DNA of 64,000 nucleotides from JACPJP01 sp964650285 (GCA_964650285.1 CAZYSP010000006.1:3171-67170); one strand, 5' to 3'; positions 7,847 through 17,410 are shown, counted from the stretch's first letter. Made by a program: numbers and translations. Notes: generated by a model not told the origin, from the sequence alone.

Positions 7847-9760
7847 ATGCCAAAAATAAAAATAACATTGCCGGATGGCAGCTCAAAGAGTTATGATAAA
7901 GGCGTAACTGGTGTTGAAATAGCTAAAAGCATAGGTCCAAGATTAGCCCAGGATGCCCTGGCACTTGAAGTGGATGGAAAATTAGTTGACCTCTCTGCAA
8001 AGATAAATAATAATGCAAAAATAAAAATAATAACCTTTAAGGACAAAGAAGGTATTGGAATATTTCGTCATTCTACTGCACATGTATTAGCCCAGGCTGT
8101 TACTGAGCTGTTTCCTAAAGCCAAACCGACAATAGGCCCTGTAGTTGAAGAAGGATTCTATTATGATTTTGATATTGACCACCATTTTACCCCGGAAGAT
8201 GTAAGCAAAATAGAAAAAAAGATGCAGGAGATTATAGATAAAAACCTTAAATTTCAAAAAATAAAATTAAGCTTAACAGAAGCAAAAAAGGCTTTCAAAA
8301 ATAACAAATATAAGATAGAATTAATTGAAGAATTTAATGAGCCTTCAAGTGCATACAAACAGGGAAATTTTGTTGATTTATGCCGCGGTCCACATGTACC
8401 GAGCACTGGAAAACTCAAAGCATTCAAAATAATCAAAATAGCAGGCGCTTATTGGCGCGGAGATGCAAAAAACAAGCAATTACAAAGAATATATGGAATT
8501 TCTTTTCCGGAAAAAAAACAGTTAAAAAATTATTTACAAATATTAGAACAAGCAGAAAAACGTGACCACAGAAAGCTAGGCAAGCAGCTTGACTTATTTT
8601 CATTACATGAGGAAGGCCCTGGATTTATTTTTTTCCATCCAAAAGGCGTTGTAATTATTAACATCCTAAAAGATTTTCTGAGAAAAGAACTTGATAAATT
8701 GGGCTACAAAGAAATAATGACTCCATTAATTTTAAGCAGAAAGTTATGGGAACAATCAGGTCATTGGGACCATTACAAAGAAAACATGTACTTTACAAAA
8801 GTTGATGAAAAAGACTTTGCAGTAAAGCCAATGAACTGTCCAGGAACTATTTTGATTTATAAAGAAAAGCTGCCAAGTTATAGGGATTTACCAATAAAGC
8901 TCTCAGAGTTAGGTTTAGTACATAGGCATGAACTCTCAGGAGTTTTAGCTGGTTTGTTCAGGGTAAGGGCCTTTACCCAGGATGATGCCCACATATTCTG
9001 CACTCCTGCTCAAGTAGAAAAAGAGGTTTTGCAACTAATTGATTTGACTGATTTCGTCTATAAAACTTTTAACTTCACTTACCATATTGAACTTTCAACA
9101 AGGCCTGAAAAGTTTTCAGGGAAAAAAGAAAACTGGGACAAGGCAGAAAAAGCTTTGGCAGACGCATTAAACAAAAGAAAAATAAAATATAAGATAAATC
9201 CAGGTGATGGCGCTTTCTACGGCCCTAAAATTGATTATCATATCAAAGATTGTCTTGGAAGAACATGGCAATGCGCAACAATACAAGTTGATTTTTCGAT
9301 GCCGGAAAAATTTAATTTAAAATATATAGCAAAAGACGGCAATAAGCACATTCCAGTAATGATCCACAGGACAATTTACGGCTCCATGGAAAGATTTTTG
9401 GGAATATTAATTGAGCATTATGCAGGTAAATTTCCACTATGGCTAGCACCCATACAGGCAAGAATCTTAACTGTTGCTGACAGGTTTAGTTTGTACGCAA
9501 AAAAAATAAAAGAGGAATTAGAGAAAAACAATATAAGAGTTGAGCTGGATGTAAGGACAGAATCTGTTGGTTATAAAGTAAGGGAAGCACAATCACAAAA
9601 AATTCCGCTAATAATCAATGTTGGAGAAAAAGAAGAGAAAAACAATACTGTTGCAGTAAGGACTTTAGACAATAAATTACATTTCAATGTAAAAATTAAG
9701 GATTTGATTAAAAAAATTAAAGATAACGTTGAGAAGAAGAAAGAAAAATTTCTATTATAA
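7847..9760 (+). CDS. thrS: Threonyl-tRNA synthetase, bacterial architecture
   Basis: A 637-residue class II synthetase charging tRNA-Thr. Residues 1-62 form a TGS domain. The N2 editing domain follows with HSTAH (75-79) and DLCRGPHVPSTGK. The catalytic core shows motif 2 (RHELSG, then FRVRAFTQDDAH) and motif 3 (GSMERFLGILIEHYAG); a C-terminal anticodon-binding domain ends the protein. The TGS plus N2 arrangement is typical of bacteria and eukaryotes; most archaeal ThrRS instead carry a D-aminoacyl-deacylase-like editing domain. This suggests acquisition from bacteria. The start at 7847 fits the TATA box and the family N-terminus. Confidence 0.95.
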   Translation: MPKIKITLPDGSSKSYDKGVTGVEIAKSIGPRLAQDALALEVDGKLVDLSAKINNNAKIKIITFKDKEGIGIFRHSTAHVLAQAVTELFPKAKPTIGPVVEEGFYYDFDIDHHFTPEDVSKIEKKMQEIIDKNLKFQKIKLSLTEAKKAFKNNKYKIELIEEFNEPSSAYKQGNFVDLCRGPHVPSTGKLKAFKIIKIAGAYWRGDAKNKQLQRIYGISFPEKKQLKNYLQILEQAEKRDHRKLGKQLDLFSLHEEGPGFIFFHPKGVVIINILKDFLRKELDKLGYKEIMTPLILSRKLWEQSGHWDHYKENMYFTKVDEKDFAVKPMNCPGTILIYKEKLPSYRDLPIKLSELGLVHRHELSGVLAGLFRVRAFTQDDAHIFCTPAQVEKEVLQLIDLTDFVYKTFNFTYHIELSTRPEKFSGKKENWDKAEKALADALNKRKIKYKINPGDGAFYGPKIDYHIKDCLGRTWQCATIQVDFSMPEKFNLKYIAKDGNKHIPVMIHRTIYGSMERFLGILIEHYAGKFPLWLAPIQARILTVADRFSLYAKKIKEELEKNNIRVELDVRTESVGYKVREAQSQKIPLIINVGEKEEKNNTVAVRTLDNKLHFNVKIKDLIKKIKDNVEKKKEKFLL

Positions 9761-9772
9761 TAAAATAAAAAT

Positions 9773-10474
9773 TTATTTTACATAATAAACTAGTTGTATA
9801 TTGGCAGTTACTGTTACATCCTTAGGCATTACTGTAGCAGCTTCTTCAACTGCTTCTGCGCCAACTACATTCTCCATAGCATACATATAAGGGGCATATC
9901 TAAAGCTTGACTCTGAAACGGTTTTTATCTTTCCAAGGCTTACTCCTAAACTTTCTGCAATAGTCTCTGCTTTTGCTTTTGCACTTTTAGTTGCTTCTGC
10001 TAAAGCTTGTTTTTTGTATTTTTGCTCTTCTTCCTCGCTTAATTGGAATTGGATATTGTTTATTTCGTTAGCTCCATTATTAATACAAACATCAACAATT
10101 TCTCCAACCTTACCTAGCTCTTCTGTTTTGATTTTTAATGTCTGGGATGCTCTCCATCCTACTATCTTAGATCCTTCATCTTTTGTCCATGTTCTCTGTT
10201 CACGTAAATTTAATCTTTCTGTCTCAATATTCTCATAACCTTTTTTCTTTAAACTATCAACAATTGCATTTATAACCCTATTTGCTTCATTTTGTGCTTC
10301 TTCAGCAGTATCTTTTACAATTGAAATACCTGCCCGCACCTCAGCTTCATCAGGTTCAACAGTAATCTCTGCATCACCTGAAACTTCTATTGTATTCTCT
10401 TGAGCTTGCTGGCATCCTGTTAAAGCAATTAAACCAATAATTAAGAATCCAATTATCATGTATTTTATTTTCAT
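9773..10474 (-). CDS. SIMPL-domain (DUF541) lipoprotein
   Basis: A 233-residue exported protein. It has a signal peptide ending in a lipobox (LIALTGC, Cys about 21), then a SIMPL/DUF541 domain that begins IEVSGDAEITVEPDEAEV and ends ITVTANIQLVYYVK. The family includes periplasmic oligomers such as BP26; its molecular role is poorly known. It is convergent with thrS, with a 12-bp gap. A TATA-rich stretch at about 10505-10520 on the minus strand is a likely promoter. Confidence 0.85.
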   Translation of the reverse strand: MKIKYMIIGFLIIGLIALTGCQQAQENTIEVSGDAEITVEPDEAEVRAGISIVKDTAEEAQNEANRVINAIVDSLKKKGYENIETERLNLREQRTWTKDEGSKIVGWRASQTLKIKTEELGKVGEIVDVCINNGANEINNIQFQLSEEEEQKYKKQALAEATKSAKAKAETIAESLGVSLGKIKTVSESSFRYAPYMYAMENVVGAEAVEEAATVMPKDVTVTANIQLVYYVK

Positions 10475-10560
10475 TTATACCCTCTGCTATTGGATAAAAA
10501 AGCATTTATATATATAGTTTTCTAAAGCTTTGAATCAAGTTGAAGTTATAAAACAATTAA

Positions 10561-10570
10561 CTTTATAAAA
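10561..10570 (+). promoter_or_regulatory. TATA box of the SRP54 gene
   Basis: CTTTATAAAA centred about 27 bp before the ATG at 10593, so the message is likely leaderless. Confidence 0.5.
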
Positions 10571-10592
10571 CTAAATCTATAACTGTACTACT

Positions 10593-11948
10593 ATGGTCTT
10601 AGACAAATTAGGAAGTTCATTAAAGAATACATTACAAAAAATAGCAAAAAGCATGTTTGTAGATGATAAGCTAATAAACGAGTTAATTAAAGATATTCAA
10701 CGCGCTTTATTACAATCAGATGTTAATGTGCAGCTTGTCTTTGATTTAACAAACAAGATTAAGGAAAGAATAAAAAGCGAAGAAACACCTTCTGGGCTGA
10801 CAAAAAAAGAGCATTTAATTAACATTGTCTACGAAGAACTTGTTGATTTCCTGGGAAAAGAGCAGCAAAAAATAGAAATTAAGGGAAAGCCTTTCAAAAT
10901 AATGCTTGTTGGTTTATTTGGCTCTGGAAAAACAACTACTGCAGGAAAGCTTGCAAGCTATTTTACAAAAAGAGGGAATAAAGTTGCTTTGCTTGGTTTA
11001 GATACACACAGGCCAGCTGCAATGGAGCAAATTGCACAAGTAGCAAAACAGGCTAAAGTTCCATATTTTTTAAATAAAAAAGAAAAAAAACCATTAAACA
11101 TTTGGAATGAATTTAAAGATGAATATAAAAAATATGATATATTAATTATTGATACTTCTGGCAGGGATGCCTTATCCAAAGATCTAATAGAAGAGATAGA
11201 ATTATTAACTGGAAAAATAAAGCCTGATGAAAACCTATTGGTTATTTCTGCAGATATTGGCCAAGCAGCTCAAAAACAGGCTGAGCAATTCAACAAAAGC
11301 TGTAACATTTCTGGAGTTATTGTTTCTAAAATGGACGGCACTGCAAAAGGCGGTGGTGCTCTAACAGCATGTGCAGTCTCAAAAGCTCCAATCAAATTTA
11401 TTGGTGTTGGTGAAAAAATTTCTGATTTAGAGCACTTCAACCCAAAAGGTTTTGTAGGTCGCTTATTAGGAATGGGAGATTTAGAAGCATTACTAGAGAA
11501 GGCAAAAGAAGCAATAAAAGTAGAGGATGCAGAAGATTTAGGAAAGAAATTCCTGAAAGGGGAATTTAACCTTATAGATTTGTATGAGCAGATGTCAGCA
11601 ATGAAAAAAATGGGCTCATTAAAAAAGATTGTTGAGATGGTACCTGGTTTCTCTTCTTTACAATTACCAAAGGAAATGCTTGATGTGCAGGAAAGCAAGC
11701 TGGAAAAATGGAAAATAGTAATGCAGAGCATGACTAAAAAGGAATTGGAAAATCCAGATATAATAACAGCAGAAAGAATTGACAGGATAAGTAAGGGTTC
11801 AGGAATTCCAACAAGCACAATAAGGGAATTAATAAAACAGTATCGGCAAAGCAAAAAAGTTGTAAAGATGTTCAAGGGCAACAAAATGGATATGCAAAAG
11901 ATGATGAAAAAGTTTGGTGGAAAACTTCCTGGTAATTTTAAGATTTAA
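10593..11948 (+). CDS. srp54: Signal recognition particle protein SRP54 (Ffh)
   Basis: A 451-residue SRP GTPase that binds 7S RNA and signal sequences. The N domain covers about 1-95. The G domain has GLFGSGKTTTAGKL, DTHRPAAMEQ, DTSGRD and SKMDGTAKGGG. The Met-rich M domain begins near 300 (MSAMKKMGSLKK) and ends with a Met/Lys-rich tail. Archaeal SRP54 often has GHFGAGKT or similar; GLFGSGKT is close. No 7S RNA or SRP19 gene is seen here. Confidence 0.96.
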   Translation: MVLDKLGSSLKNTLQKIAKSMFVDDKLINELIKDIQRALLQSDVNVQLVFDLTNKIKERIKSEETPSGLTKKEHLINIVYEELVDFLGKEQQKIEIKGKPFKIMLVGLFGSGKTTTAGKLASYFTKRGNKVALLGLDTHRPAAMEQIAQVAKQAKVPYFLNKKEKKPLNIWNEFKDEYKKYDILIIDTSGRDALSKDLIEEIELLTGKIKPDENLLVISADIGQAAQKQAEQFNKSCNISGVIVSKMDGTAKGGGALTACAVSKAPIKFIGVGEKISDLEHFNPKGFVGRLLGMGDLEALLEKAKEAIKVEDAEDLGKKFLKGEFNLIDLYEQMSAMKKMGSLKKIVEMVPGFSSLQLPKEMLDVQESKLEKWKIVMQSMTKKELENPDIITAERIDRISKGSGIPTSTIRELIKQYRQSKKVVKMFKGNKMDMQKMMKKFGGKLPGNFKI

Positions 11949-11961
11949 TTCCAGAATAGAT

Positions 11962-13209
11962 TTACAATGTCTTCCCCTCAACAATCTCGCCATAACCTAT
12001 AAGCCTGAATCTGTTGCCTATCCTTCTTGAGATTGTAACTTTAGAATTTATTTCTGTGCAAACTGCTATTTTTAGCTTACATGTAACATTTTTTTTCTTA
12101 AGACCATTCACTATGCCTACTGTAGCTGCAGAATTCACATTCAGCATTAAAGCCTCACTCATCTTTATTGGCTCGACACTAAGCTCCTCTTGTGTCCCTA
12201 CAACCCTTTCCAGAAGATGAGGTGTAAGTGTTATTTCATATAATACATCTGGCAATTTTCCTAGCAGACTGACAAGTGAGCCTGATAAAGAATCTGATTT
12301 TACAATCGAAGGGTCTAAAGAAGTGAGTATTCCTGAAGTTCCGCCTGGAGAAATTTCCTTTACAGACATGCCTCCATATTTTAAATCAACAATACTGGTT
12401 TTTATAGGCTTCCACACTTCCTTATTTTTTTCCATTACCTTTCTGCCAGGCCTTATTTCTATTTCCTGCCCTGTTTTTAATACACCCTGCTTCATGCTGC
12501 CTCCAAGAACACCACCTATCATGTCTTTTGGCAAGGTACCAGGCCTGTTAATGTCAAAGCTTCTTGCAACAAGCATAATAGGGTCTTTGCTTTTATCTCT
12601 TTTTGGAGTAGGTATATTCTCTTCAATAGCTTTTATTAGGTTGCTTAGACCTGCATTATGCTGCGCAGATAAGGGCATTATTGAAGCATTTTCATAGCTT
12701 GTCCCTTTCAAAAAATCTTTAATCTGACTATAATTCTTTTCAGCTGTTTTTTCATCCACAAGGTCAATTTTGTTTTGAACAATTACAATGTTTTTTATTC
12801 CTATTATTTGTAGTGCCATTAGATGCTCTCTTGTCTGTGGTTGAGGACAATCCTCATTAGCAGCTATAAGCAACAAGGCTCCATCCATTATTGTTGCTCC
12901 TGAAAGCATAGTAGCCATTAAACTTTCATGCCCTGGAGCATCAACAAAGCTTACTTTTCTGAGAACCTTTGCTTTTGATTTGTCTTTTGGCTTGGTAGTA
13001 TAATTACCTCCTTCTTTATAGAAAACAGCATCTGCATATCCCAATCTTATTGTAATGCCCCTCTTTATTTCCTCAGAATGAGTGTCTGTCCATACTCCTG
13101 ACAAGGCTTCCAGTAAAGTTGTTTTTCCATGATCAACATGTCCCACCATGCCTATATTAAGCTCTGGCTGTAAAACTTTTTCTTTTGTTGTTTTTTTGGT
13201 TCTTGGCAT
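11962..13209 (-). CDS. eif2g: Translation initiation factor aIF2 gamma subunit
   Basis: A 415-residue GTPase that carries initiator tRNA to the small ribosomal subunit. G1 is GHVDHGKT, switch I is EEIKRGITIRLGYAD, G3 is DAPGHE and G4 is NKID. Two beta-barrel domains follow. The zinc knuckle usually found between switch I and G3 is missing: the region reads YTTKPKDKSKAKVLRK with no Cys. The gene follows eS6 on the same strand, a common archaeal pairing. Confidence 0.95.
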   Translation of the reverse strand: MPRTKKTTKEKVLQPELNIGMVGHVDHGKTTLLEALSGVWTDTHSEEIKRGITIRLGYADAVFYKEGGNYTTKPKDKSKAKVLRKVSFVDAPGHESLMATMLSGATIMDGALLLIAANEDCPQPQTREHLMALQIIGIKNIVIVQNKIDLVDEKTAEKNYSQIKDFLKGTSYENASIMPLSAQHNAGLSNLIKAIEENIPTPKRDKSKDPIMLVARSFDINRPGTLPKDMIGGVLGGSMKQGVLKTGQEIEIRPGRKVMEKNKEVWKPIKTSIVDLKYGGMSVKEISPGGTSGILTSLDPSIVKSDSLSGSLVSLLGKLPDVLYEITLTPHLLERVVGTQEELSVEPIKMSEALMLNVNSAATVGIVNGLKKKNVTCKLKIAVCTEINSKVTISRRIGNRFRLIGYGEIVEGKTL

Positions 13210-13254
13210 GTTTTATTTTGATTAATTTTTATTATATTTTTATTGATTTTTTCT

Positions 13255-13941
13255 TTATTGTTTTGTTTCTTTTTGTTCTGCTTTTTCTTGTAACACTTCT
13301 TTTTTAGGCTCTTCCTTTTTGACATCTTTAAGAAGATCTGCTGCTGTTTCTTCTTTACCTCCAGCAAATTTTTTTGTTTTTTCAACCATTACCTTGACTT
13401 TTTTGTCAACATCTTCCTCTGTTTTTTCTTTTTTGGTTTCTTCTGGTTTTACTTCTTTTTGTTCAGGTTTCTGTTCTTGTTTTTCTTTCTTTACCTCTGG
13501 TTTCTTTTCTTCCTTTGCCTCTTTCTTTGGCTGCTCTTTTACCTCTTCTTTTTGTTCTCCTTCTTTTTTGCCAAACATATCAGGAAGCTTTTTTGTTCCT
13601 TCTTTAAGCACTTTAAGGTTTATTGTAGCAATACTTTCATTGATTTTATGGCCGCAAACTGTTTTTCTTTTCCTCATTCCCTTTAAGCCACCTCTGAATC
13701 CAGTGCCCTTGTATATAGCTATTTTCTTTCTTATGCCCAGGATACCATGTCTCATTGGAAACCCGCAGTAATCTGTGCCTCCTGTTATCTGGAACTCATA
13801 GCCATCAATGCCAATCTTGCTCCCTTCTACTTTTTCCCCTATATTAAGTCCCATAAAAGATACTGCTTGCTGATCTTTAACTTCTGTCTTATAGCCTTTT
13901 CCACTTTTAGTATCTGCAATGTTAATTTTAAAGCTTGCCAT
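13255..13941 (-). CDS. rps6e: Ribosomal protein eS6 with long charged tail
   Basis: A 228-residue eS6. Residues 1-125 are the usual fold (MASFKINIADTKSGKGYK; FPMRHGILGIRKK; GFRGGLKGMRKRKTVCG). The remaining 100 residues are Lys/Glu-rich and probably disordered; typical archaeal eS6 is about 125-135 residues. I chose the ATG at 13941 because GGAGG lies about 8 bp upstream; the alternative at 13956 would add five residues and include that GGAGG. It precedes aIF2-gamma. Confidence 0.93.
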   Translation of the reverse strand: MASFKINIADTKSGKGYKTEVKDQQAVSFMGLNIGEKVEGSKIGIDGYEFQITGGTDYCGFPMRHGILGIRKKIAIYKGTGFRGGLKGMRKRKTVCGHKINESIATINLKVLKEGTKKLPDMFGKKEGEQKEEVKEQPKKEAKEEKKPEVKKEKQEQKPEQKEVKPEETKKEKTEEDVDKKVKVMVEKTKKFAGGKEETAADLLKDVKKEEPKKEVLQEKAEQKETKQ

Positions 13942-14019
13942 AGTATTTTCCTCCATATTCTAATTTATTCTAAAAAAGAATACTAATCGGAATAATGCCT
14001 TATTTAAAAAGTTTATTGA

Positions 14020-14376
14020 TTATTCTCTCTTAGAACTAAAAGAAACAAATGCACTCGGATACATCTTATTTGGCAGACAGCTACCTACCTTATTCTTATT
14101 TCCAAAAAAAGGATATTGTTGGCATGTTTTAGGCCTGTTTTTGTATATCCTGCATAAGTATTTCCCATCTTTACTTTTTTTGATAAAAACACATTTGTTT
14201 TTATCTCTCTTTAGAACAAACTTATTTCTATAAAGCAAATCCCTTTCAAGAAAATCCTCTTCTTTATAGCCGAGTTTTCTTATCCTTTCAATATCTGCCT
14301 TGCTTACCCTTATAGTTAACTTTTTGCAGCACTGCCCACAGTATCTATCACATTGGAAGTTTTCTTTTGTAAGCAT
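14020..14376 (-). CDS. YkgJ-family cysteine cluster protein
   Basis: A 118-residue protein with the YkgJ pattern: CDRYCGQCC near the N-terminus, then CVFIKK, CRIYKNRPKTCQQYPF and a final Cys. The family is predicted to bind zinc or an iron-sulphur cluster; its biochemistry is unclear. It stands alone between eS6 and a divergently oriented repeat protein. Confidence 0.82.
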   Translation of the reverse strand: MLTKENFQCDRYCGQCCKKLTIRVSKADIERIRKLGYKEEDFLERDLLYRNKFVLKRDKNKCVFIKKSKDGKYLCRIYKNRPKTCQQYPFFGNKNKVGSCLPNKMYPSAFVSFSSKRE

Positions 14377-14507
14377 ATACTTATAATTTATTTCAGAACT
14401 ATAAAAATATATTGAAATACTGGCTTTGGCTATAAGCCTCTAAGTTATCCATAAACTGAAGATAGATTAAATTTATAAATAATTGGATACTTTCAAGTTG
14501 TAATATA

Positions 14508-14990
14508 ATGTGTTTAACTATGACCTCTACACTTCGATCATTAATAGATGAAGAATCTTCCCAACATGCAATTAATAAATTTTCGGATGACACAATAGTT
14601 TATATTCTATCTAATATTTTAATAGAAGAGAATAAGCAAGCATTGATAACATTAAAAGAAGAAAAACATTACGAAAGGTTTGTGAATGGGAGTATTAACA
14701 GCACTTTAAGAAATATTGGATACCGTAGATTGTGCCAAAGAGTATTAACAGAACAACAACATTACGAAAGGTTTGTGAATGGGAGTATAAATCGTATTTT
14801 AAACAATCTTAAATACTGTATAGTTTACCAACAGGAACAAGAAAAGGAATTCACGGATGAAGATTTTGCTGAGAAATTTGTACATTCTGAAACCGAGAAA
14901 GCTATGGGGGACCTAAAGTATAGCTTATCTGGTAGAAAAGCAAAACGTGGGTACGAAAGGCGCAAGGAAGAGAAAATGTGCTTCAGATAA
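14508..14990 (+). CDS. Repeat protein of unknown function
   Basis: A 160-residue protein I do not recognise. It contains imperfect repeats of about 30 residues: HYERFVNGSIN occurs twice, followed each time by a helical LRNIGYRRL- or LNNLKYCIV-like segment, and a weaker third copy reads FAEKFVHSETEKAMGDLKYSL. At the DNA level the first two share an exact run of about 30 bp (near 14668 and 14758), so the duplication is recent. A TATA box at 14471-14480 predicts a start at about 14503. The in-frame ATG at 14520 is an alternative start. Confidence 0.6.
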   Translation: MCLTMTSTLRSLIDEESSQHAINKFSDDTIVYILSNILIEENKQALITLKEEKHYERFVNGSINSTLRNIGYRRLCQRVLTEQQHYERFVNGSINRILNNLKYCIVYQQEQEKEFTDEDFAEKFVHSETEKAMGDLKYSLSGRKAKRGYERRKEEKMCFR

Positions 14991-15018
14991 AAAAGGGAGC
15001 TAAAGACCAATTTAATCA

Positions 15019-15486
15019 TCAACCAAAAAACATACTATAAACAAACTCATCCTTATTTTTGTAATAATGCTCTTTTAATGTTGTCTCATGCTTAAATCCG
15101 AGCTTTTCATAGAATCTATGAGCTCTTTTATTATCTGCATGCGTTAATAAGTATAGTTTTCTTAATTTTTGGTTATGCTTTTTATAATATGATTTTGCAT
15201 CTTTAATTAAAGCATTGAATAGTTTTTTTGCAACACCCTTTCCCCCGTATTCCGGCAAAACTGCAATTCTGTCTAGCTCGCATAATTGATGCTTTGGCAA
15301 TCCATGAACAATCCATGTTACAATACCTATTATTTTGTTATTATCAGCAACAATATAATTAAAATGTTTTTTTGTTTCACCTTTAAAAACATTTATTCCT
15401 TCTTTTAAGTCTTTAATATTGTAACTTTCAACCAAAACTTTAGCTACTCCTTTTGCATCTTTTAATTTAGCTTTTCTGAATTTCAT
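15019..15486 (-). CDS. GNAT-family N-acetyltransferase
   Basis: A 155-residue GNAT enzyme. The acetyl-CoA-binding motif A is visible as RIAVLPEYGGKGVAKKLF, and the C-terminal motif B region reads NKRAHRFYEKLGFKHE. The acceptor is unknown. It overlaps the upstream coiled-coil gene by 4 bp (ATGA), so the two are probably translated together. Confidence 0.88.
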   Translation of the reverse strand: MKFRKAKLKDAKGVAKVLVESYNIKDLKEGINVFKGETKKHFNYIVADNNKIIGIVTWIVHGLPKHQLCELDRIAVLPEYGGKGVAKKLFNALIKDAKSYYKKHNQKLRKLYLLTHADNKRAHRFYEKLGFKHETTLKEHYYKNKDEFVYSMFFG

Positions 15487-16073
15487 CGTGTTATATACTC
15501 TTGCCTTCTCATCTTAGCAATTAATCTTTCCAAAGCATCTATTTTGCTCATCAGCTCAAGCTTTTCCTTGTCTGCTTCCTGGATTTTATTTGCAAACCTT
15601 GTAAGTTCAAAGTCTTCTTTCTTTATATTCCTGCTTATTTCTGTAAATTTATCTATTTCTTCGCTTAGGTTGTTTACTTTCTCTGTAATCTTATTTATAT
15701 TTTCTTTAAGCTCATTGTAGCTTTCTGAATCATTTTTTAATTTATCAATTTGTATTTTAAGCTCCTTATCAAGCTCTTCCTCGAATTTCTCAGTTAGTTT
15801 TTTCTGTATCTCTGTTTTTAACAATTTAAACTGGAAAAGCTCTTTTTCAAAATCCTGCCTTGTGCTTTTCATTATGTTAATGTTTTCATCAAAATTCTTG
15901 AAAAATTCATTATTTTTGTTATCGATGTTATTTATATTATCATTGATATGTTGTTTTAATGCCTCTATTTCATTTTTTAATTCATTGACAGAATTTGAAG
16001 TATAGTTTATATTGTTCTTTATCACATCAATCTGCTCTTTTACTGCCATTAGGTCTTTTATTTTCTGTAGCAT
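15483..16073 (-). CDS. Soluble coiled-coil protein
   Basis: A 196-residue, almost fully helical protein rich in Asn, Lys, Glu and Ile, with heptad-like spacing through residues 10-190 and no membrane segment or catalytic motif. It is translationally coupled to the GNAT gene. Its 5' side holds a twin-hairpin element. Function unknown. Confidence 0.6.
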   Translation of the reverse strand: MLQKIKDLMAVKEQIDVIKNNINYTSNSVNELKNEIEALKQHINDNINNIDNKNNEFFKNFDENINIMKSTRQDFEKELFQFKLLKTEIQKKLTEKFEEELDKELKIQIDKLKNDSESYNELKENINKITEKVNNLSEEIDKFTEISRNIKKEDFELTRFANKIQEADKEKLELMSKIDALERLIAKMRRQEYITR

Positions 16074-16083
16074 TTTTTATGAA

Positions 16084-16179
16084 ATCATGAAAATCGAAGA
16101 TTTTCAGGACACCAAAAATCTTTGATTTTTGCGTGTAAAAAATGACAGGAAAGCGATAGTTTATAGTCTGTTGCTTTCC
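16084..16179. repeat. Twin-hairpin element followed by a third hairpin
   Basis: The element at 16084-16138 reads ATCAT, GAAAATC-GAA-GATTTTC, A, GGACACC, AAAAATC-TTT-GATTTTT, GCGTGTAA. The joints match the ATCAT / GGATGCC / GTGCATAA pattern of copies at 47021 and 40022. A further inverted pair, GGAAAGC (16148-16154) with GCTTTCC (16173-16179), lies next to it. The region separates rdgB from the coiled-coil gene. Confidence 0.75.
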
Positions 16180-16182
16180 GCT

Positions 16183-16734
16183 TCATTTTATCCCTCTTAA
16201 GTATTCTTTTAGTTTTTCAACCGCTATTCTCCTGAATTTTTTAATATTTTCGCAATTTTCTGTTTCTCCGTAAGTTTTATTGCTTCCTTCTGCAATAAAA
16301 ATAGGATCATGACCAAAACCATAGCTTCCTTTTATTTCTTCTGAAACACTGCCTTTTTCCTCTCCTAAAAAGCTTACTGGTTCTTTATTTGGCTCACAAT
16401 AACCAACTGCAGATCTATAATGACAATTTCTTTCATCTACATTTTCCATTAATTTCAAAATCCCCTTTAACCCAATTCTCTTATGTATATAAGAAGAACA
16501 AGTCCCAGGAAAATCATTTAACACTTTTATGAACAAACCAGAATCCTCAACAACAACTGGTTTTTTTAATTTGTTTGCAAGAGTTTTCGCAGCATCTTTT
16601 GCAATCTCTTCTGGGTTATCACTTCTTAACTCATTATATTCCATAGAAATATGATTAACCTTAACCTCGTCACCCAGAATAATTTTGAATTCTTTTACTT
16701 TGCCAGGATTTGAAGTAACTAAATTTATTTCCAT
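16183..16734 (-). CDS. rdgB: RdgB/HAM1-type XTP/dITP pyrophosphatase
   Basis: A 183-residue house-cleaning nucleotidase that hydrolyses non-canonical purine triphosphates to monophosphates. Diagnostic motifs are TSNPGKVKEFK at the N-terminus, VVEDSGLFI, and GSYGFGHDPIF with a C-terminal EKLKEYL helix. Length is standard. Confidence 0.93.
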   Translation of the reverse strand: MEINLVTSNPGKVKEFKIILGDEVKVNHISMEYNELRSDNPEEIAKDAAKTLANKLKKPVVVEDSGLFIKVLNDFPGTCSSYIHKRIGLKGILKLMENVDERNCHYRSAVGYCEPNKEPVSFLGEEKGSVSEEIKGSYGFGHDPIFIAEGSNKTYGETENCENIKKFRRIAVEKLKEYLRGIK

Positions 16735-16838
16735 AAGAAAAAGGGATTGTTTGGTAGTATTTAAATGTGATTGACCCTAAAAGCTAGCATTTTAATTGAA
16801 AAAAATTATAAACTCCAATCAGATTATACTATTTTAAG

Positions 16839-17315
16839 ATGTTTTGGAAAAAAGGTAAAGATATTAAAAAGACAGTAGAATTTCTGGAAAAACTCGCAGA
16901 AGAATCAGAATTGTATACACTGGAAGCCACTATGGCGGCAACTAATATAAAAAAATTAGTATTTAGAGAAGAATCAGACCTAGGGAAAAAAAATTACGAA
17001 CATTATGGGCTTATTGAGGAAAGTATCCACAAAAACGCTATTATACTAAAAAAGGCTTTAGATAAGATAAATCACTTTGTGAATATTCTTCCACAAGGGA
17101 CAGAGCTTCCTATCATAAAGAAAGAAAGAGAGTTAATAGATGATCTTTTGTTAAAAGCAAATGTATTAATTACTTCATGTCAAAGCGGTAAACAACTTGG
17201 CATAGTTGAATCTTCTCGTGCAAATAAAGAAATTATACAGATAGTAGGAGCAATAATAGAAGAAGAAAAAATCCTTTTAAAAATAGAAAAACAAATAAAA
17301 CATCTTATGAAATAG
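16839..17315 (+). CDS. Helical protein of unknown function
   Basis: A 158-residue, mostly helical protein beginning MFWKKGKDIKKTVEFLEKL. No motif is recognised; the helical-bundle look (long amphipathic helices, one Cys near 116) is loosely like PhoU-type folds, but I cannot support that. A TATA-like AATTATAAAC at about 16802-16812 predicts a leaderless transcript. It is divergent from rdgB. Confidence 0.55.
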   Translation: MFWKKGKDIKKTVEFLEKLAEESELYTLEATMAATNIKKLVFREESDLGKKNYEHYGLIEESIHKNAIILKKALDKINHFVNILPQGTELPIIKKERELIDDLLLKANVLITSCQSGKQLGIVESSRANKEIIQIVGAIIEEEKILLKIEKQIKHLMK

Positions 17316-17410
17316 TAAGATAATTCTAAATCCAAGTGAAGAATGCAAGTTGAAAAAAAGAATCTGAATAATAGGTAAAGTTTTTATAGAATAAAAAAAA
17401 AATAAAATAA

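Noticed and set aside
13459..13771. Phe/Ser-rich ORFs on the plus strand over the eS6 tail
   Set aside because: They are the antisense reading of the Lys/Glu-rich tail; the same effect appears opposite eS1 at 53713-54013.
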